A program made the position numbers and the translations under genes. Source: Strigops habroptila (taxonomy: Eukaryota > Chordata > Aves > Psittaciformes > Psittacidae). From it: 64,000 nucleotides of DNA. Under the pieces are notes generated by a model. It was not told the origin of the DNA, ran no database searches, and saw only the letters and a program-made list of their open reading frames with translations. Positions 49,301-62,500 of this stretch are shown one piece after another; the first letter of the stretch is position 1, and every line of letters starts with the position of its first letter. The stretch lies in assembly GCF_004027225.2 (NCBI RefSeq), contig NC_044278.2, forward strand, positions 3,410,001-3,474,000. The letters are read 5' to 3'.

Positions 49301-49941
49301 TTGGGTCTATGTGCTCTCTGGCATTCAGGTAGCAACAGCAGCTTGGGGGTCAGACTGGGGAAGATCTCCAGCAAGCAAAGCCATGGGAAAAGCCCTCAGA
49401 GTAGACAGAAGGGTTTGGCGATGCAATGCCCTGTATGAGTACCTGCACTGGAGGGAAGGTGAGGGCACTTGCTGGGGGAAAGCAAAGCTGAGTGGGAAGC
49501 TCTCTGCAAGGCAACTCCCACATTCAGGCTGAGCACCAAGTTCCCTCCTGGGATGCTGGGCTGTTATTCCCAGCCCTGCTTTCCAGAGGGGCTCTGCTCG
49601 CTCAGCTCTCCCATGCTCCATGTTGCAGTGGCATGCCTGAAACAATGGTGTCATGGTTTTAAATAACATGTGGGTGAGCTCAGCGGTTGGGCGTAGATGA
49701 GAAATGGGTGGGCTCTGCTCTGTAATTTGAAAGATGACTTGTTGAGCTCTGACTGCATCAACACCAGCTGGGAGAACCAAAGCCCATGTGGTCAGCAGTT
49801 TTCTGTCCTTGCTGTGTGGCTCCTTGGGGACCCCTGCTCTGCTTTTTGAGGCCTGAGGAATGCGAGTCTGCTGGCAGTCCTGCTGACACAAGGGCATGTG
49901 TCCTCCACTGGAAAGCACTCTGGGATGTGTGCATTTCTGCA

Positions 49942-49965
49942 TTTCCACACTTTCCAGTGTGGAAA
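49942..49965. repeat. Perfect 9-bp hairpin
   Basis: TTTCCACAC (49942-49950) pairs perfectly with GTGTGGAAA (49957-49965) around a six-base loop (TTTCCA). Nearby short direct repeats (TGGAAAGCAC) occur at about 49909 and 49972. No function is evident. Confidence 0.6.
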
Positions 49966-50929
49966 ACACGCTGGAAAGCACAAGTGGCTGAAAACCTTTG
50001 GCTTAGTGGGGAAATACCCAGTGCTTGCTGTGTAGCATGGACCCACGCTCAGCGCAGGACAGACCCCATGTTCTTGGTGACATTGATGTATTTTTGATTA
50101 GAAGGCCCATCCCGGTCAAGCAGACTCTTTTCTTTTGCCCTGTGCACTGCTTTTCCCCAGGGCACTGCTGTCCTTTGAGCATTTCCCCAGCCCACGAGCC
50201 CCGTGAGGAAGAGGAGGATGGCAATGGTTGTGCTGCCTGCTCCTCTGCCTGCCTGCCCATCTCTGTACCTTGTCCTGCTGTTTTTCCAGGCCAGCCCAGC
50301 AGTGCTGGCTATTGAGTTACCCCCTTGGATTGCTGCTGAAACACCTCGGTGTGGCTTCCCAGGCAGCTAGTCCTTGAGATGACACAGCCTCCTGCATCTT
50401 CACCAGCCTTTGGCACACTTCTGCTTGGAGAGAGGTTTGGGAGGGGATTGTGCATCCATGGAGAGCCCAGGGAGCCCTGTGGTCAGCAGGAAGGGCCCCT
50501 TCTCCGCATGCCTAAGTGCAGGGTAAAGTCTCCTAACTGGCTGAACCGCAATCAGCAACTTCTCTCTCCCGCTCCGGTGCTCCTCTGCTGGCATTCGACA
50601 TGGAAATGGTCCTGATTTATTCTGGAATAATAGGATGAAATGGTGCAAAGGAAAATTTTACACTGAGGATCGAGATAAATTGCCCAGAGCAAAGTCAGCC
50701 AAGAGAAGGGAGGGGAGGGGAACTCCACTGCTCTGGTCACTGTGAGGACCAAACATTGCTCTGGAAAACACAACGCTGGAAACAACGCGGTGCTGGCCAA
50801 GGAGCACTGGCTGAGCTAAAAGGCATGGGACCTGACCCTCTCACAGCCTCTAGGGTTTTGCTAGCGGTTGATGGATGAAGTGCCTCCCAAACTCCGCATC
50901 CTTACGTGCCCCCCATGCACCCTGCTGCC

Positions 50930-51220
50930 AGTCGGGAGCGGGGATGCAGGCGGCAGCTTCCGGGGCCACAGCGGAGCGGGAGCCGGGGCCGGGCTCCCGG
51001 AGGGTTTCTGACAGTCTGGCACCATCTGCTGGGGTTTCCTGGGAAAGAAAGGGGGGCTTGGGGAGGCGGCTGTGCCCCGGGACAGCGGCCCGAGGGCTGG
51101 GAACAGCGAGCAGCAGCGGTTCCCGAGGGCTGGTCTCCATGCTGGCTCTGCCGGGGAGGCAGAGATCACCCTCTCCTCCTCCCGGTCACTGCTTTGCTGA
51201 CAATGTGTCCTTGGTAGCAC
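50930..51220. promoter_or_regulatory. CpG-rich patch, possible promoter or enhancer
   Basis: CpG dinucleotides cluster here (GTCGGGAGCGGGG, CACAGCGGAGCGGGAGCCGGGGCCGGGCTCCCGG, CCCCGGGACAGCGGCCCGAGG) in an otherwise CpG-poor region. It could be the promoter of an unannotated transcript, or a regulatory element. No coding exon with a leader or known domain is attached. A CTCF-like motif sits inside it at 51021-51032. Confidence 0.35.
51021..51032 (-). promoter_or_regulatory. Possible CTCF site
   Basis: ACCATCTGCTGG (reverse complement CCAGCAGATGGT) matches the CTCF core CCASYAGRKGGC at 11 of 12 positions. Its place in a CpG patch between a leukocyte gene and a gene-poor block makes an insulator role plausible. 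It remains only a motif match. Confidence 0.25.
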
Positions 51221-54200
51221 AGCGCAGTGGCAAAGGTGACTGATGGCCCATCTTTATAGACCCAGGGCCAGCTTCCAGCTCTGGTCAACCTGGTGGTGAC
51301 CCATCACTGGTTAGCCTGGTTTGGCCCAGGGCTACCATGGGCCAGCCACACGCAGCCCCATTGCTTTGGAGAAGGGTATCTGCCTTTTCTTGGGCATGGC
51401 AGGGTTTCAGGTCGGCTGCTCCTTTCTGATTTTGTCCACAGCTCCTGGACGAAGCTCTGCCTTGTGCTGGCCCCTGCTTAATGCAAGGAATAGACAGGAG
51501 ACATCCCAGATTCAAGTGTGCTTGTCCTTGTTAGGGGCTCCAGCAGAGGAGGAAGGGAGGGAGATAGAGAAAGGCAGAAATCTGCCTCCAGCAAGACGGT
51601 CTGCACAAATGGACTGGCTTATAAATGAATTTATAAGTAGAAATTGGCCTATAATGAGGAAGTTACTGAGAAAAAAGGACTGTGCACTCTAAACCACTTA
51701 GGAATCTGAGATCTCAGTGCATTAACGCAAAGCCAGAGGGGAAATTCTGTGAGCAAAGGCATCACAGTTTGCTGTGCACAGTGATGGGCAAGCTAAGGCC
51801 AGTGGTGTTGCCTACCCCGCAGTCCTCCACTGGCCCTGGGTGCTTTCCCCTCCTCTGATAAAATTGCAAGAGCATTGAGCTCTAGAAATTGCCACTAAAT
51901 GCCATCATTAAAAACAGTTTTATTTCAAGGCAGCTTTTACTAGTAATGGTTCTAGAGTTAGTTCTTTGGAGAAATATGGTAGTTTCGAGGTTTTGATTTC
52001 TAAAAACAAAGCAGCCTCCCAAGCTCACTGCTGTGGCTGGGCTTTGTGCTTACAGGCTTCTGTCAACAGCTTGCTTAATGAATGAAGATGTGAGGGTAGA
52101 AAAGCTTTTCAATGAGGAGGCTGTGTGCTTCCCTGGGCTGGAACGGTAAACAAGACGTAAGCAGTGATTGAAAATATGATATCCTTCCCTTGGTACTCCC
52201 TTACACATGCAGACTCTATTTCCCTTTTGAATTCCTTGAAACCACTGGAGAAGTTGGTGTACTTCCATTCATGTAACCTGTGGGTTATCTGTTTGGGAAG
52301 CATGTAAAGATTCAGGCTTGTCTAAGTTATGTACAGCTGGTAGGTGTGGAGAAAGTTCAGCCTATGATCTTCCTTCTCCTAACAGTAATCTAACCCCCAA
52401 AGCTGTTGTCTCTGATTTCATCTTCCCCCAGTAGTGAACCTGCACCCTAGTGCTACCTTTCTGAGGTGCAGGGAACAAGCATTTCTCTCCTTTGAGTCTG
52501 AAATGTTGCCAGGTACCACTCCAGCGAGGTGTTCACACTGCCCTGTCACCAGTTGTGCCTCACTCCTATGCCTACAGCCAGGGGTACAAGTGATGGAGAC
52601 CAAGCAACTCACCAGGAGGGTCTGTGGTTCTCCCGTGTCTCCCCACTGCCTCGTTCCATGGTAAATCCACTCTCTGCATGAAGGAAAGCCACATTTCACT
52701 TGAAAAGCTCAGCAAACGTGGCCCCTTCCTAGCCTGGCATGCTACCAGCACAGCTGGTGGCCTGTTCTCCTTGCCAGTGCAGAGCTGCTTCTCCTTGCAG
52801 GGCTGCTGCCTCTGCAAAACTGCTGCCTTTCCCACAGTCTGACCCGGTGTTTCTCGCTCCGTGTTGGGAATGTATTAGCATATTTTCTCTCCTTACTGTC
52901 ACATGTGGCTATAAAATATGCTCTCAAGCAATTGGCCGGGGAGCTTCCAGAGATTACGAACAGAGAAAGCCAACATATAGGTAAAGAAAATCAGCCTCAA
53001 TATTTATCCGGCATTGCTCAGAGCTGAAAGGCTTCCTCTGCAACAGGGAAGAAAAGTGTTAGGCAATGGGAAGAAAAACCACACCAGGAAGAAGAGCCAG
53101 GAGGTACAGCAGCCCGTGAAGACCCAGCACAGCTCCTGTGTGCAAGAGGCACCGAATGCTCTCACTTCCCAGCACCCCAGCGCTCACTGGCACTTCTCCT
53201 GTGCCTCCACAGCACCAGGCTCACAGGGCAGCAGCAAACCTCCTGATACATCTGCTGGGGCTTGGGGCCCATTTCCCCAGGGGGTACAGAGTACAGACAG
53301 AGATCAGCTTTCTGGAGTCATTTGTAAATGAGTTCTCCCATCAGAATAGGTTCTCCAGCTCAAGCAGGATAAAAGGGGACCTGGAGGATGTTGGAGTGCA
53401 TTGACCCAAAAATGCACATCAAAGAGGATGCATTTGGTATCAGCCAGAAACCCAATAGAAATGTCTTTGTGGACACAAAGCTCCTGTGGATAGATGTGAA
53501 CAAGCAAATTTCTCTGGCTATTACCTCTCCTGGGAATATCTGAGCTAACACTGAGGCATGATTTTTCCTTTTTCCTAGAAGCGTAGCACATCTGTGTTTT
53601 CTGTTGAGGTCAATTAGAGCCATGGGAGATCAGAGGCTGATGAAAAATGAGTGCCTTGCTATTGTCTTCCCTCCTGAAGCAGTGATTCTTTGATTTCTGG
53701 TTTATAGTAAAGCACTTAGTTCGGAGTCACATGAGGAGCCCCTTTCTTTTCCCCAGGGCAAGGAGGCAACTGGCTTCCTGAAGGAAGACAAAAGGATGGC
53801 AGGTGGTTTGGTTGGCCTCCACCCCATTCCCTACGCATCAGCATGTCCTAGAGGGCATGATTCTGTAGTTGCTGGGACTCGCTTGCCCCATGGGTGCTTG
53901 CCTCTTGCCTTCTGATCTCTTAGCTTCTGCAGATGGAACTGGAGGCCCACAGCCTCGCAGGACACACTGGTGCAGGACGCACTGGTGCTGCACTGGTATT
54001 TCCACAGGGTTTTTTGTACAGGAGCTAATGCCCGGGCTTGTTTCAGCAGCCTGTTAAATGGCTTGACCCCAGGAGTGCTGCTGTGTCTCTCCTGGCTATT
54101 CTTACAAAGGCTGTCTGCCTCTCTTGCAAGGCTTGTCAGGGATGAGGCAGGGGAGGAGGCAGGGAGGGATGGAGCTGCCTCACTGCTGCTGTGGCTCTGC

Positions 54201-56250
54201 TCTCTGGGATATAGCTGCATGGCTCTGATCCACCTCCTGCTCTGGGGTGCAGCAGCACCCAAAAGAGCACAGACCTCCTCCCCACAAACACGAAGGGCCA
54301 AGCAACGCAGCTTAAGCTGCATTCTCCTGCTCCCTGTGCTGAGGTTGTGGTGTGTTTGTCACTGGGGGAGAGCCAGCCAGCTGCTTGCTGTATGACAGCT
54401 CCTGGCTGCCATCCCAAAGTGTTTTGCTGCTTTCTGTCATCTCCCAACAGACAGATGAGTGAGATTATTTGGCTGAAGGAGGTTTTTCCCAGCACTGGCC
54501 TCTCTGGTGGCAGCCTTAGAAAGGGGTCATGGGGGTTTGGCTGTGAAAGAAGGGCACCACCTACCCTAGAACTGATACATGCAACAGGGCAGTCCCTTGG
54601 CTGGCATCAATCTCCGGAATTCCACCAAAATGGGAGAGGTCCCTGGGCTCATGCCAAGTTGGGGGCTGCCACCTCTCTGCTCAAGGACACATGGGGTGCA
54701 TGCTGAGAGCCTGTCATGGTGGTACAGAGGGCTTGTTGCTCTGCCATGTCCAGATGGGCAGGAGGTCTCCTGCAGGCAATGGGAGTCCCTGGCAACCAGG
54801 GGCAGATGGGATGCAGGACTTCTGGGGTACCAGGGAGAGGCAGGTCCCCTGCTGCCATGCGGAAAAGCAAGTCACTCCGAGGTTGCTCAAACCTTGGCAG
54901 AAAAGGGGTCTCTGACATGCTAGAATCAATGGTGGGGGGACTGAACACTCACAAAGCATTTCTAGAACTTCCTCTTCTGGGTGCTGTGCAAGGAAAAAAG
55001 TTTGGAGGATGGATAAGAGGTCTGGCTTCGGCTAGAGCCATGTATGGAAAGGTGGAGCTGTGGCAGCTACAGTTAAACACAAGAGATAGAAGAGTTTGTG
55101 TGGTTTGGGGGGCATTTTAGGCAGAATTTGTCCAATCTATCTGCAAGTTTAGTGTCTGTGGCATTTGCAGGCGCAGGGCGAGAGCAGAGCCCTTCATCAG
55201 GGGCTGTGCTCCTCTGTGCTGGCCCCTTGAAACATGCCTGCACCCCTCTCCTGGGAGAAAGGGGCCCCTGCAAGTCAAGAAAGAGCTGACTCCATCTGTG
55301 AGCCATTGGTGGTGTACAGCGGGGGCTCGGCTGCACCTCCTGCTGCTGCATGGGATGCCAGTAGGAAACTGAACTAATGATTCTGCCCATGAGCTGGCTC
55401 GTGTCTCCTTCACATCATGGCAAGGGGGGCTGCCAGGGCTCCAGGGCTTGGTACCTCTGTCGCAATGCAGGATGATACCAGTGTGTGACAAGCTGATCCA
55501 AATGGCCATGGATTGCATAGGTTTCAACACATGTTTTTAATGCCTGTCAAAGCCTCCCCTTCACCATGCTCTAGCCACAGCTGCCTGACAGGCTCCGCTT
55601 CTGCAGGTCCACAGAGATCCACCTCATGTTTGCTCAAGGAACCCAAAGCATGTAAATAGAAGAAGCATCAGAATAGGTTTTTTTTGTTCTCAAATGCAAA
55701 TGAAAAGCAGCAACACTGTCAGTAGCTGGCAGCCTCTCTGCATCTAGCTGATGCATGAGATGAGCATCCAGAGAGGGATGCTGGAGGCTGGATACCTGCT
55801 TTGCCCTGCTGCAGTCTGCTCTGCTGCAGCTTTTCCCTTCCAGCACTGCTCCACAGCTGGCACCCAGAAATGGCCATAAAGATAGATAAGGATGTGTTGT
55901 TTCTGTGCCTGGGGCAAGGGGCAGGGCCACTTCCAGGGAGCACACGGCACAGCCTGTCACGCATTGCTGTCTCCCTGTGCTGTGCTAGCCACGTGTCAGC
56001 CTGGTTTCTCTGTGAATGACAGCGTTCAGACAGCAGAAATCCAGAGGAGGATTCCACGTGCTGGCGGGGGCTTTCCAGGGCTTTTTGCATATGGTTGAAG
56101 GGCTGCTGCTGACTGGTTGGGGAGCCTGTTACTCTCTGGAGATGTTGCTATGTCCTGGTGACATGGTGACCGCATGGCTGAGCTGTGCTGTGATGCTGCA
56201 CAGTGCTGTGATGGGGGGCAAGGGCAGCGCTTTTTATTTGCTTCTGACTC
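51221..56250. other. Intergenic, nothing recognised
   Basis: Many short overlapping ORFs on both strands, none with recognisable domains or splice-flanked coding blocks. No repeat family was identified by eye. Confidence 0.45.
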
Positions 56251-56385
56251 AAGTGTTCAAGGCCAGGTTGGATGGGACTTTGAGCAATCTGGTCTAGTGG
56301 AAGGTGTCCCTGCACCATGGCAGAGAGGTTGGAACTGGATGACCTTTAAGGTCCCTTCTAATCCAAATCATTCTGTGATTCTCTG
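56251..56385 (+). repeat. CR1 3'-end fragment
   Basis: Sense CR1: GTGTTCAAGGCCAGGTTGGATGGGACTTTGAGCAATCTGGTCTAGTGGAAGGTGTCCCTG, then GGAACTGGATGACCTTTAAGG and CATTCTGTGATTCTCTG. It ends 56 bases before a (TAGG) microsatellite. Confidence 0.92.
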
Positions 56386-56441
56386 AAAAGCAGGAGAGCA
56401 GGAAAAACCTCAGCTCCTGTGAAATACTGGCTGCTGAAGGT

Positions 56442-56513
56442 TAGGTAGGTAGGTAGGTAGGTAGGTAGGTAGGTAGGTAGGTAGGTAGGTAGGTAGGTAG
56501 GTAGGTAGGTAGG
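56442..56513 (+). repeat. (TAGG)18 tetranucleotide microsatellite
   Basis: Eighteen uninterrupted TAGG units (72 bases) preceded by GGT and followed by GTAAATG. A pure tract of this length is expected to be polymorphic. Confidence 0.98.
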
Positions 56514-59500
56514 GTAAATGAATCCCTGCCTCACCTGTGGGTGCTGGGTGTGGTGGTATTCCAGGCCCTCTTTTCAAAAACCCTGACTTCTCCAGCAGCT
56601 TTTAATCAATTTGGGCTTGTAGCCTGACTAGGGGATAATGGCTCAAAGCTGTGCTTGGGAGGTCCAAACTGGGTATTAGAAAGCATTTCCTTACTGGAAG
56701 GGGGGTTGATGCTCCATCTTTGTCAGTGTTTAAGAGGCTGGCTTGCTTGCTTGCTGGCCATCTTACATAGCATCCATCCTTCTCTGTGGGACAATGCCTG
56801 AGCTGGCCCTGGTGCAGAAGCAGAGCTGTGGTGAGGTAAATCATGTGTGCGATGCTGTCTTTATAGACTGCATCCAGATGTTGGAGAATGTAGAGTTCGG
56901 GACAATCTGGGGACTGCCTTGTCTGCCAAAACACAGCAGGGACCATCCCCCTGGGAAATAGAGCCAGATGGTGGGAAAGGGACATCTGCCAACTGGGCAT
57001 TACACTGTGGTAGACCTAGAGCATGAAAAGTTTGGGGAAGGGATGGATGAAGTTAAAGGATATCAGGGCTGCTGGAACTGCTTTTGGCTTGCTGGTGATA
57101 GAGCTCATCCCCTCTTGGTTTCATTGACAGGCACCGTGCTTGCCAAATGCTTGCTGTGGCTGCCTGGAAAGGTGCCTTGCCTGCTCCAGCAGGTCTGGAG
57201 TGGGGAGAACAATGCTCAAGGGAGAAAAAGAAAGCTTTAGCTGGTGAAGTGAGTCTGCTCTAAAAAAAGGTATTCTTTGAATACTACACAACATGTATCA
57301 ACAGGGTGACGATGGGAAATGAGTTTTCTTACATTTGTCACTCAATAGATAATAAATATTTATTACTGCCCCGCTGCTTAAGCAAATCATGGGGTGCTCT
57401 AAACAGGGAAGTTGAAATACAGATGAATTCCCTCCTTGTGCTAGACGGGTTGCTTGTTCAGCCCTAGCTACTTCTCATCCTCCTTGTGTTGCTGTTTCTT
57501 TCTCATCTCTTTTCTTTTGGAGGAGAGCAGAATTAGGGGTTGGGCTTATCACAGCCCACCTTTGGGAATGATAGATTCGTAGGGAGAAGATTCTTTATGC
57601 TATACAAGGTCATCACATCTAACTAGCAAAAGAAGAAGCTTTAGTTCTTTCCATCTCTTGCTAGGGTGAGCTGAGCTCTAGGAGAGCTGACAGCTTGGGG
57701 TGAGAAAGGTGTGAAGAGGAAGAGACGGCTTCTGGAGGGAGGAGTGGCCTTGAGCTTGTTATTAAACCCTAATGTACCCAGCGCCTCACAAAATAAGAGG
57801 GTGTTCATGCTGTGTTGTCAGGGATGAGGTTTGGAGGCTCTCGTAGTGCTGCTCCCAGGGGAGGAGGATCTCTGTGCTTCTCTTTGCCCTTGTCCTCTGC
57901 TGAGCCCCAGCAAAAAAACCTTTCAGCAGTGGAGGAAGGCTTTCTTGCAACAATCCTTATCCATGGGGACCAGGACTAACACACAGTGCTCTGCAACTCG
58001 TTTACCACACTCCACCAAACAGCCTTTGGTTGGTAGTAATTCTCACTCACTGCAGTTTTGTGTTTGGAGAATTAATTGCTTTAATAAGGAGCTTAATTAG
58101 AAATGCAGAAGTAGGATAAACAGCAGAAATGTTGGATAAGTGCTGAAGACCATTACCATAAAGAGAGATGCTGCCCCCCTGGTAGGAAGGGGTATTAGGG
58201 CATTGTTATATCCTGCAGCCAGATTTCACACCTCACTGCTGCTGCTCCTAATGAAAGCCACCCAGCTGAGTGCAGTGGTGAGCACAGGGGGTCTGTGCTG
58301 AGTGGAGCTCTGGTGACATACTCTGTTTGAAAACAGCATGCTTTTGCATCCCCTGTAGCCAAACAGCATTGCCAAGGCTCCCACAGACTTTCCCGACTGG
58401 CCCCCATGTGCTATCCCAAATTCCGTAATCTCCTGGGATGTCAGGACACCAGAACAAAGCAGGGTCTGCAGCCCTCCCCATTCCAGACTGTGGTGCAAGG
58501 AGATGCATTGGGGTGATGCACCTTTGTCACCCCACGCCTTCAGGCTGATTTTGCAGCCTGGTCATTCCCACAGTGAAGATGAACGTTTCTGACTCCAGCT
58601 GAGTTAGAGAGCTTCAAGAACAAATGAACTCCAAGGCAGAAATAGGCTATTTTCCTTCTGCCCCCGAAGCAGCTATCAGCAAGCAAAAAAAACCCCTCAA
58701 TTTTCGAGGCAACTGAATCCATTTGCACATGCATGTCAAGTTTGACAAATAGTTTGGGCTTAAATAATGGGGAGTGGCTTTTTTCAATCTAAATGTTTTA
58801 TTCCCACAGTTTCTAAACAAAACATTTCACTTTTTCATTTTGAAACGCTGTTCTGTTGTGAAATACGATTTAAAAAAGCCAGGCAAAATAGAGGCCCTGA
58901 AAATGAAGTAAATGGCACTGAATTTTTGTGTCAAAAGCAAGGATTTAGCCAACCCACAGTGTTTAATTTTTTCCATGGTAGATGTCAGCAAACAAACTGG
59001 AAAACCTGCATTTCTGGACAACATGATATTATTCTTTTTTTCCACCCCTAACAATGGGCTCGGGAATCCATTTTCACAGGTCCATTTTCTGAGCAATCTC
59101 ATCACCGCTGTCAAAATGATCTCTCTACTCTTATTTGTACCCAAAACAGACAGATGAAGAAGATTCATGAAGTAGAGGTGCAATTCCTCTTCCTGTGTCA
59201 GGCAAGCTCTCTGATCTAAACAAGAGGGATCTTTTTCTCCCCCTTGCCCCCAGGGCAGCTCACATTGAAGGTGGCAGTGTTCACGAGACTGGTGCCATCG
59301 CCTGGCTCTCCCGTAGCACCTGAACTTCACAGGGCCCTTATTGATTAATTAAGCCTTGCAATGATGCCTTGAGGTACGTGTAGCATACACAGTGATTGCT
59401 TTCCCTGCTCCCAAAATCCTGATCTGTCAATCTGCAGTCTTTTCTCTTTTTTTCCTCTCGGCCTCCCTCTGCACTCAGGCTTTTACAGCCATTGCTGCCT

Positions 59501-62500
59501 GGCTCCTTTCTGCCTCTGTGGGCAAATCAGCTGATGGCATATCTATCCCATGTAGTCAGACAAACCACACTGGTGCAAATTATTTGGTCCCTAAGCGTTG
59601 CTTGATTAACTTGGTTGGCTGGCACCAAGGGATGTGCAGACAGAGGGAGCTGATGATGCTAGTTACTTTAGTTGTACCTCTTTCAAGCCTGGAGTAGCTC
59701 CTGTGGAAAAATCTCTGCTGAAACTCAGCCACCAATAAGCTGATGTGCAGCTCTTTGACCCACTGGCTAACATGTCCCAGCCCAAGAGGTAGCAGGGCTT
59801 TGCCTGGGCAGCCTGCAGGTTTAATTATAGCACACAGACTGTTCCAGCGGGACGTCAGCCGCTACCACAGCGCGCTAGCTCTGCTTTACAGGGGAAGCAG
59901 CTTATGAAACCCTTCCCTGATTTCAGAATGAACAAAAGTCCTCCCCTTTTCTGAACATTTCCTTTGGAGGTTCCCTAACCAGTTGCAAGGGTCTAATCCT
60001 TCACTAACAAGCACTTGCAGCACAGCTCCTCTGCCTGGTATTGGCGGGTGTCTCATGCCTTTTGTGCTGCGTGAGTGCAAATGTCCTGTCCCACCCACAG
60101 AGCAGGGGAAAATGTCCTCTTCTGTTACTAACACTTAGCCAACAACACTGTCAGAAGAGGTCCCCGCATCTCCCACCCTCTGGCAGGCTGGTTGCGTACT
60201 TGTTTCTCTGTGGTCCTCGCAGCTGGTCCCGGCAAGCATCCCTGCCCATCCCTTGCAGTTAAGAGGCAGTGGTATCTGCAGGCGGAGGAGCTGGAACTGT
60301 GGACATGCAAATGCAGCTGCCAAGAGAGGGCGTTGAGGCACTGTCAGTGGCGAGGCTGGCTGGGGACCAGCCTGAGGTGCTCCACGGGCAGCCCTGCCAG
60401 CACAGGCGCCGCTGGCCGCCGTGCTCCCAGCCGTGCCAGCACATGTGGCTGCTGGGTTCGCCTGTGATTTATGCTCTGTAGACACACCAAAAGAGCCGGC
60501 GCTTTTGTGAAGGGATCAGCAGTGCTTTGCAGTGGAGGTGGCTGCACAGAGTGGTCTGCTGCAACATCCCACCCGCGGGGGTTATGAGAGGACCCACCCG
60601 GGCACCTGCCTACCTGTGCCTGAAATGATGAGGAGACGTGCTCTGTTTCTCCATGCACCCCAAACATAAATGGATGCTCTACTCACGTATATGTGGAGCA
60701 GGCTGCTGGTGGCAGAGTAGAAAGGGTGGTTATCCACCCATAATCCCTGCTCCCCACTGGCTTTCTAACCCTTGCAGGGAGAGTGCAGGAGTGGGTGTCT
60801 GTAGGGGCAGCAGACCCAGTATGTAGGTTGATGATGACAAGGCAGAGTTCTCCTTGCCCTTCTGTCCTCCAGCCTCAGAGACAGGGGATGTCCATGTCCT
60901 AATCTGCCCTCTGGCCATGGGATTGAATGCCCAAGCTAGCCCCTCACATGTAGAGGTGAGTCTCACAGGAGCTCCACCTGCACCTTCAAGGGCGAGGGCA
61001 GGGGCTGTCACCAGCCAAAGTGCCCATCCACCTCCTAGTTTGTGTCAGCCACGCTGGTGTTGTTCCATAATAGTGCAAAACCAGACAACTGCTCTTTAAG
61101 TGGCTATCTGCACCACTGAGAGGAACAGCAACATGTATAGAAATGTATATATTGTTTAAGGTGAAGCTAGGGTCAGTGTGTACCTTAGAGGAGAATCTCA
61201 GCCAGAGCATGAAAAGCATTTTGTGTTGATTTCTGAAACCTTTAACTGTCTTGTCCTTGAGAGGTGCCGTATTTGAAAGTGAACCTTCAAAAGTAGAAAG
61301 GGAGAAAATAAGGGCCAAGGTTTGTAACACCAGCTGATTTTACATTCCCCAGAAAGCCATTGAGCTGTGGGGCTCTGTCAGTAGACCACAATAGGCAGTC
61401 CTACGGCAGTATCATTTCAAATCCCAGAGTGAGGAATTTGTGTTGGGAAAATTATTCTTTGCTCATTCTTTGATGTAAGAAAGCTCATTCTTTGGATGTA
61501 AGAATTTACTGGCTTGTAAATGGGTTTTGACCTGTGGCATATACCCGCAGTGGTGTGATGTCCCCTGTGTTGGAGTGACGGCATCTGATTGTACGTTTTC
61601 CTGGTGAAAATTTACTGCTTTGATTTTTTTTTTTGGCCTAGGCTTCACATTTTGGAGGCTGTGGTGCCTGTGGGACAGAGGGAGAGAAATATAAGCTAGA
61701 CCAATGCAATGAGGAAGGAGTCAAAAACCAAGGCAGCTGTATTTGTTGCAAGGAAAATGAATGGAGGCTGTGGAAAGTAATCACTGTTAGGAGCAAGAGA
61801 GTAACGGTATCCAATCAGGAGACAAGAAAAGAGTACATTTCGGAACAGTAACTGGTGTTAGCTTCTTGTTAACTATAATAATAACTATATCCTGGAGCGA
61901 TTGCTGAGTTCATTTAGACCCAGATACAATTATTGCATTGTGTGCAACAAGCACCCTCAATTTGCTGTGGGATATTGAGCTGGAGTCAGCTCCCTCACAG
62001 GCTCTGGTTTCCAGAGGCTGAGTTGCTAACAAAGTGCCCTCTTGCTCTCACGCGCCATCGCTCACCGCCCATTCACACATATCTATTCTCTCTGATAAAA
62101 TCAGGGTCTTTGCAGCTAAATGCCAGGCAGTATTTCTTCAGAAAACTCTCTGTCTTCCTGGCAGCAGCTTGGGAGTCCCTCGTTGTGGACTTGGAGCGCT
62201 CTGTGCTTGGAAATAAAGCAGCCTGTTTGTCCAGTCCCCAGTTTGGGACTGGGGCAGTTGGGCTCTGTTGGAGGTGCATTTTGGCTGGAGAGTCCCCAGA
62301 AGCATGATGCAGGGCACTCATCAGCCATTGGAAAGGCTCTTGTTAACCTCAGCAGCCTTGGCATTGCCTCTGCCAGACACAACAGAAACCTTAAGGAGTA
62401 ATAAGGCTGACACACCCCAAGCTTAAATTTGGACAATCTTTTTAATACCCAGATGAAAAGATTACCAGAATGACCTACTTGTTTATATGTGGTGAATCTG

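Larger units (their letters stand above)
45270..50800. other. Intergenic, no gene recognised
   Basis: Apart from the tRNA-like pair near 46.1-46.3 kb and a small hairpin at 49942-49965, this stretch holds only short overlapping ORFs with no domain I recognise. The longest is a 218-codon - frame at 49325-49981 without recognisable domains. Confidence 0.45.

Noticed and set aside
49325-49981. 218-codon - strand ORF
   Set aside because: No recognisable domain, leader or flanking splice pattern; a + frame is also open over much of it.
59820-59885. Small G/C-rich stretch with a GACGTC half CRE
   Set aside because: Too short and isolated to call a promoter; no gene is attached.
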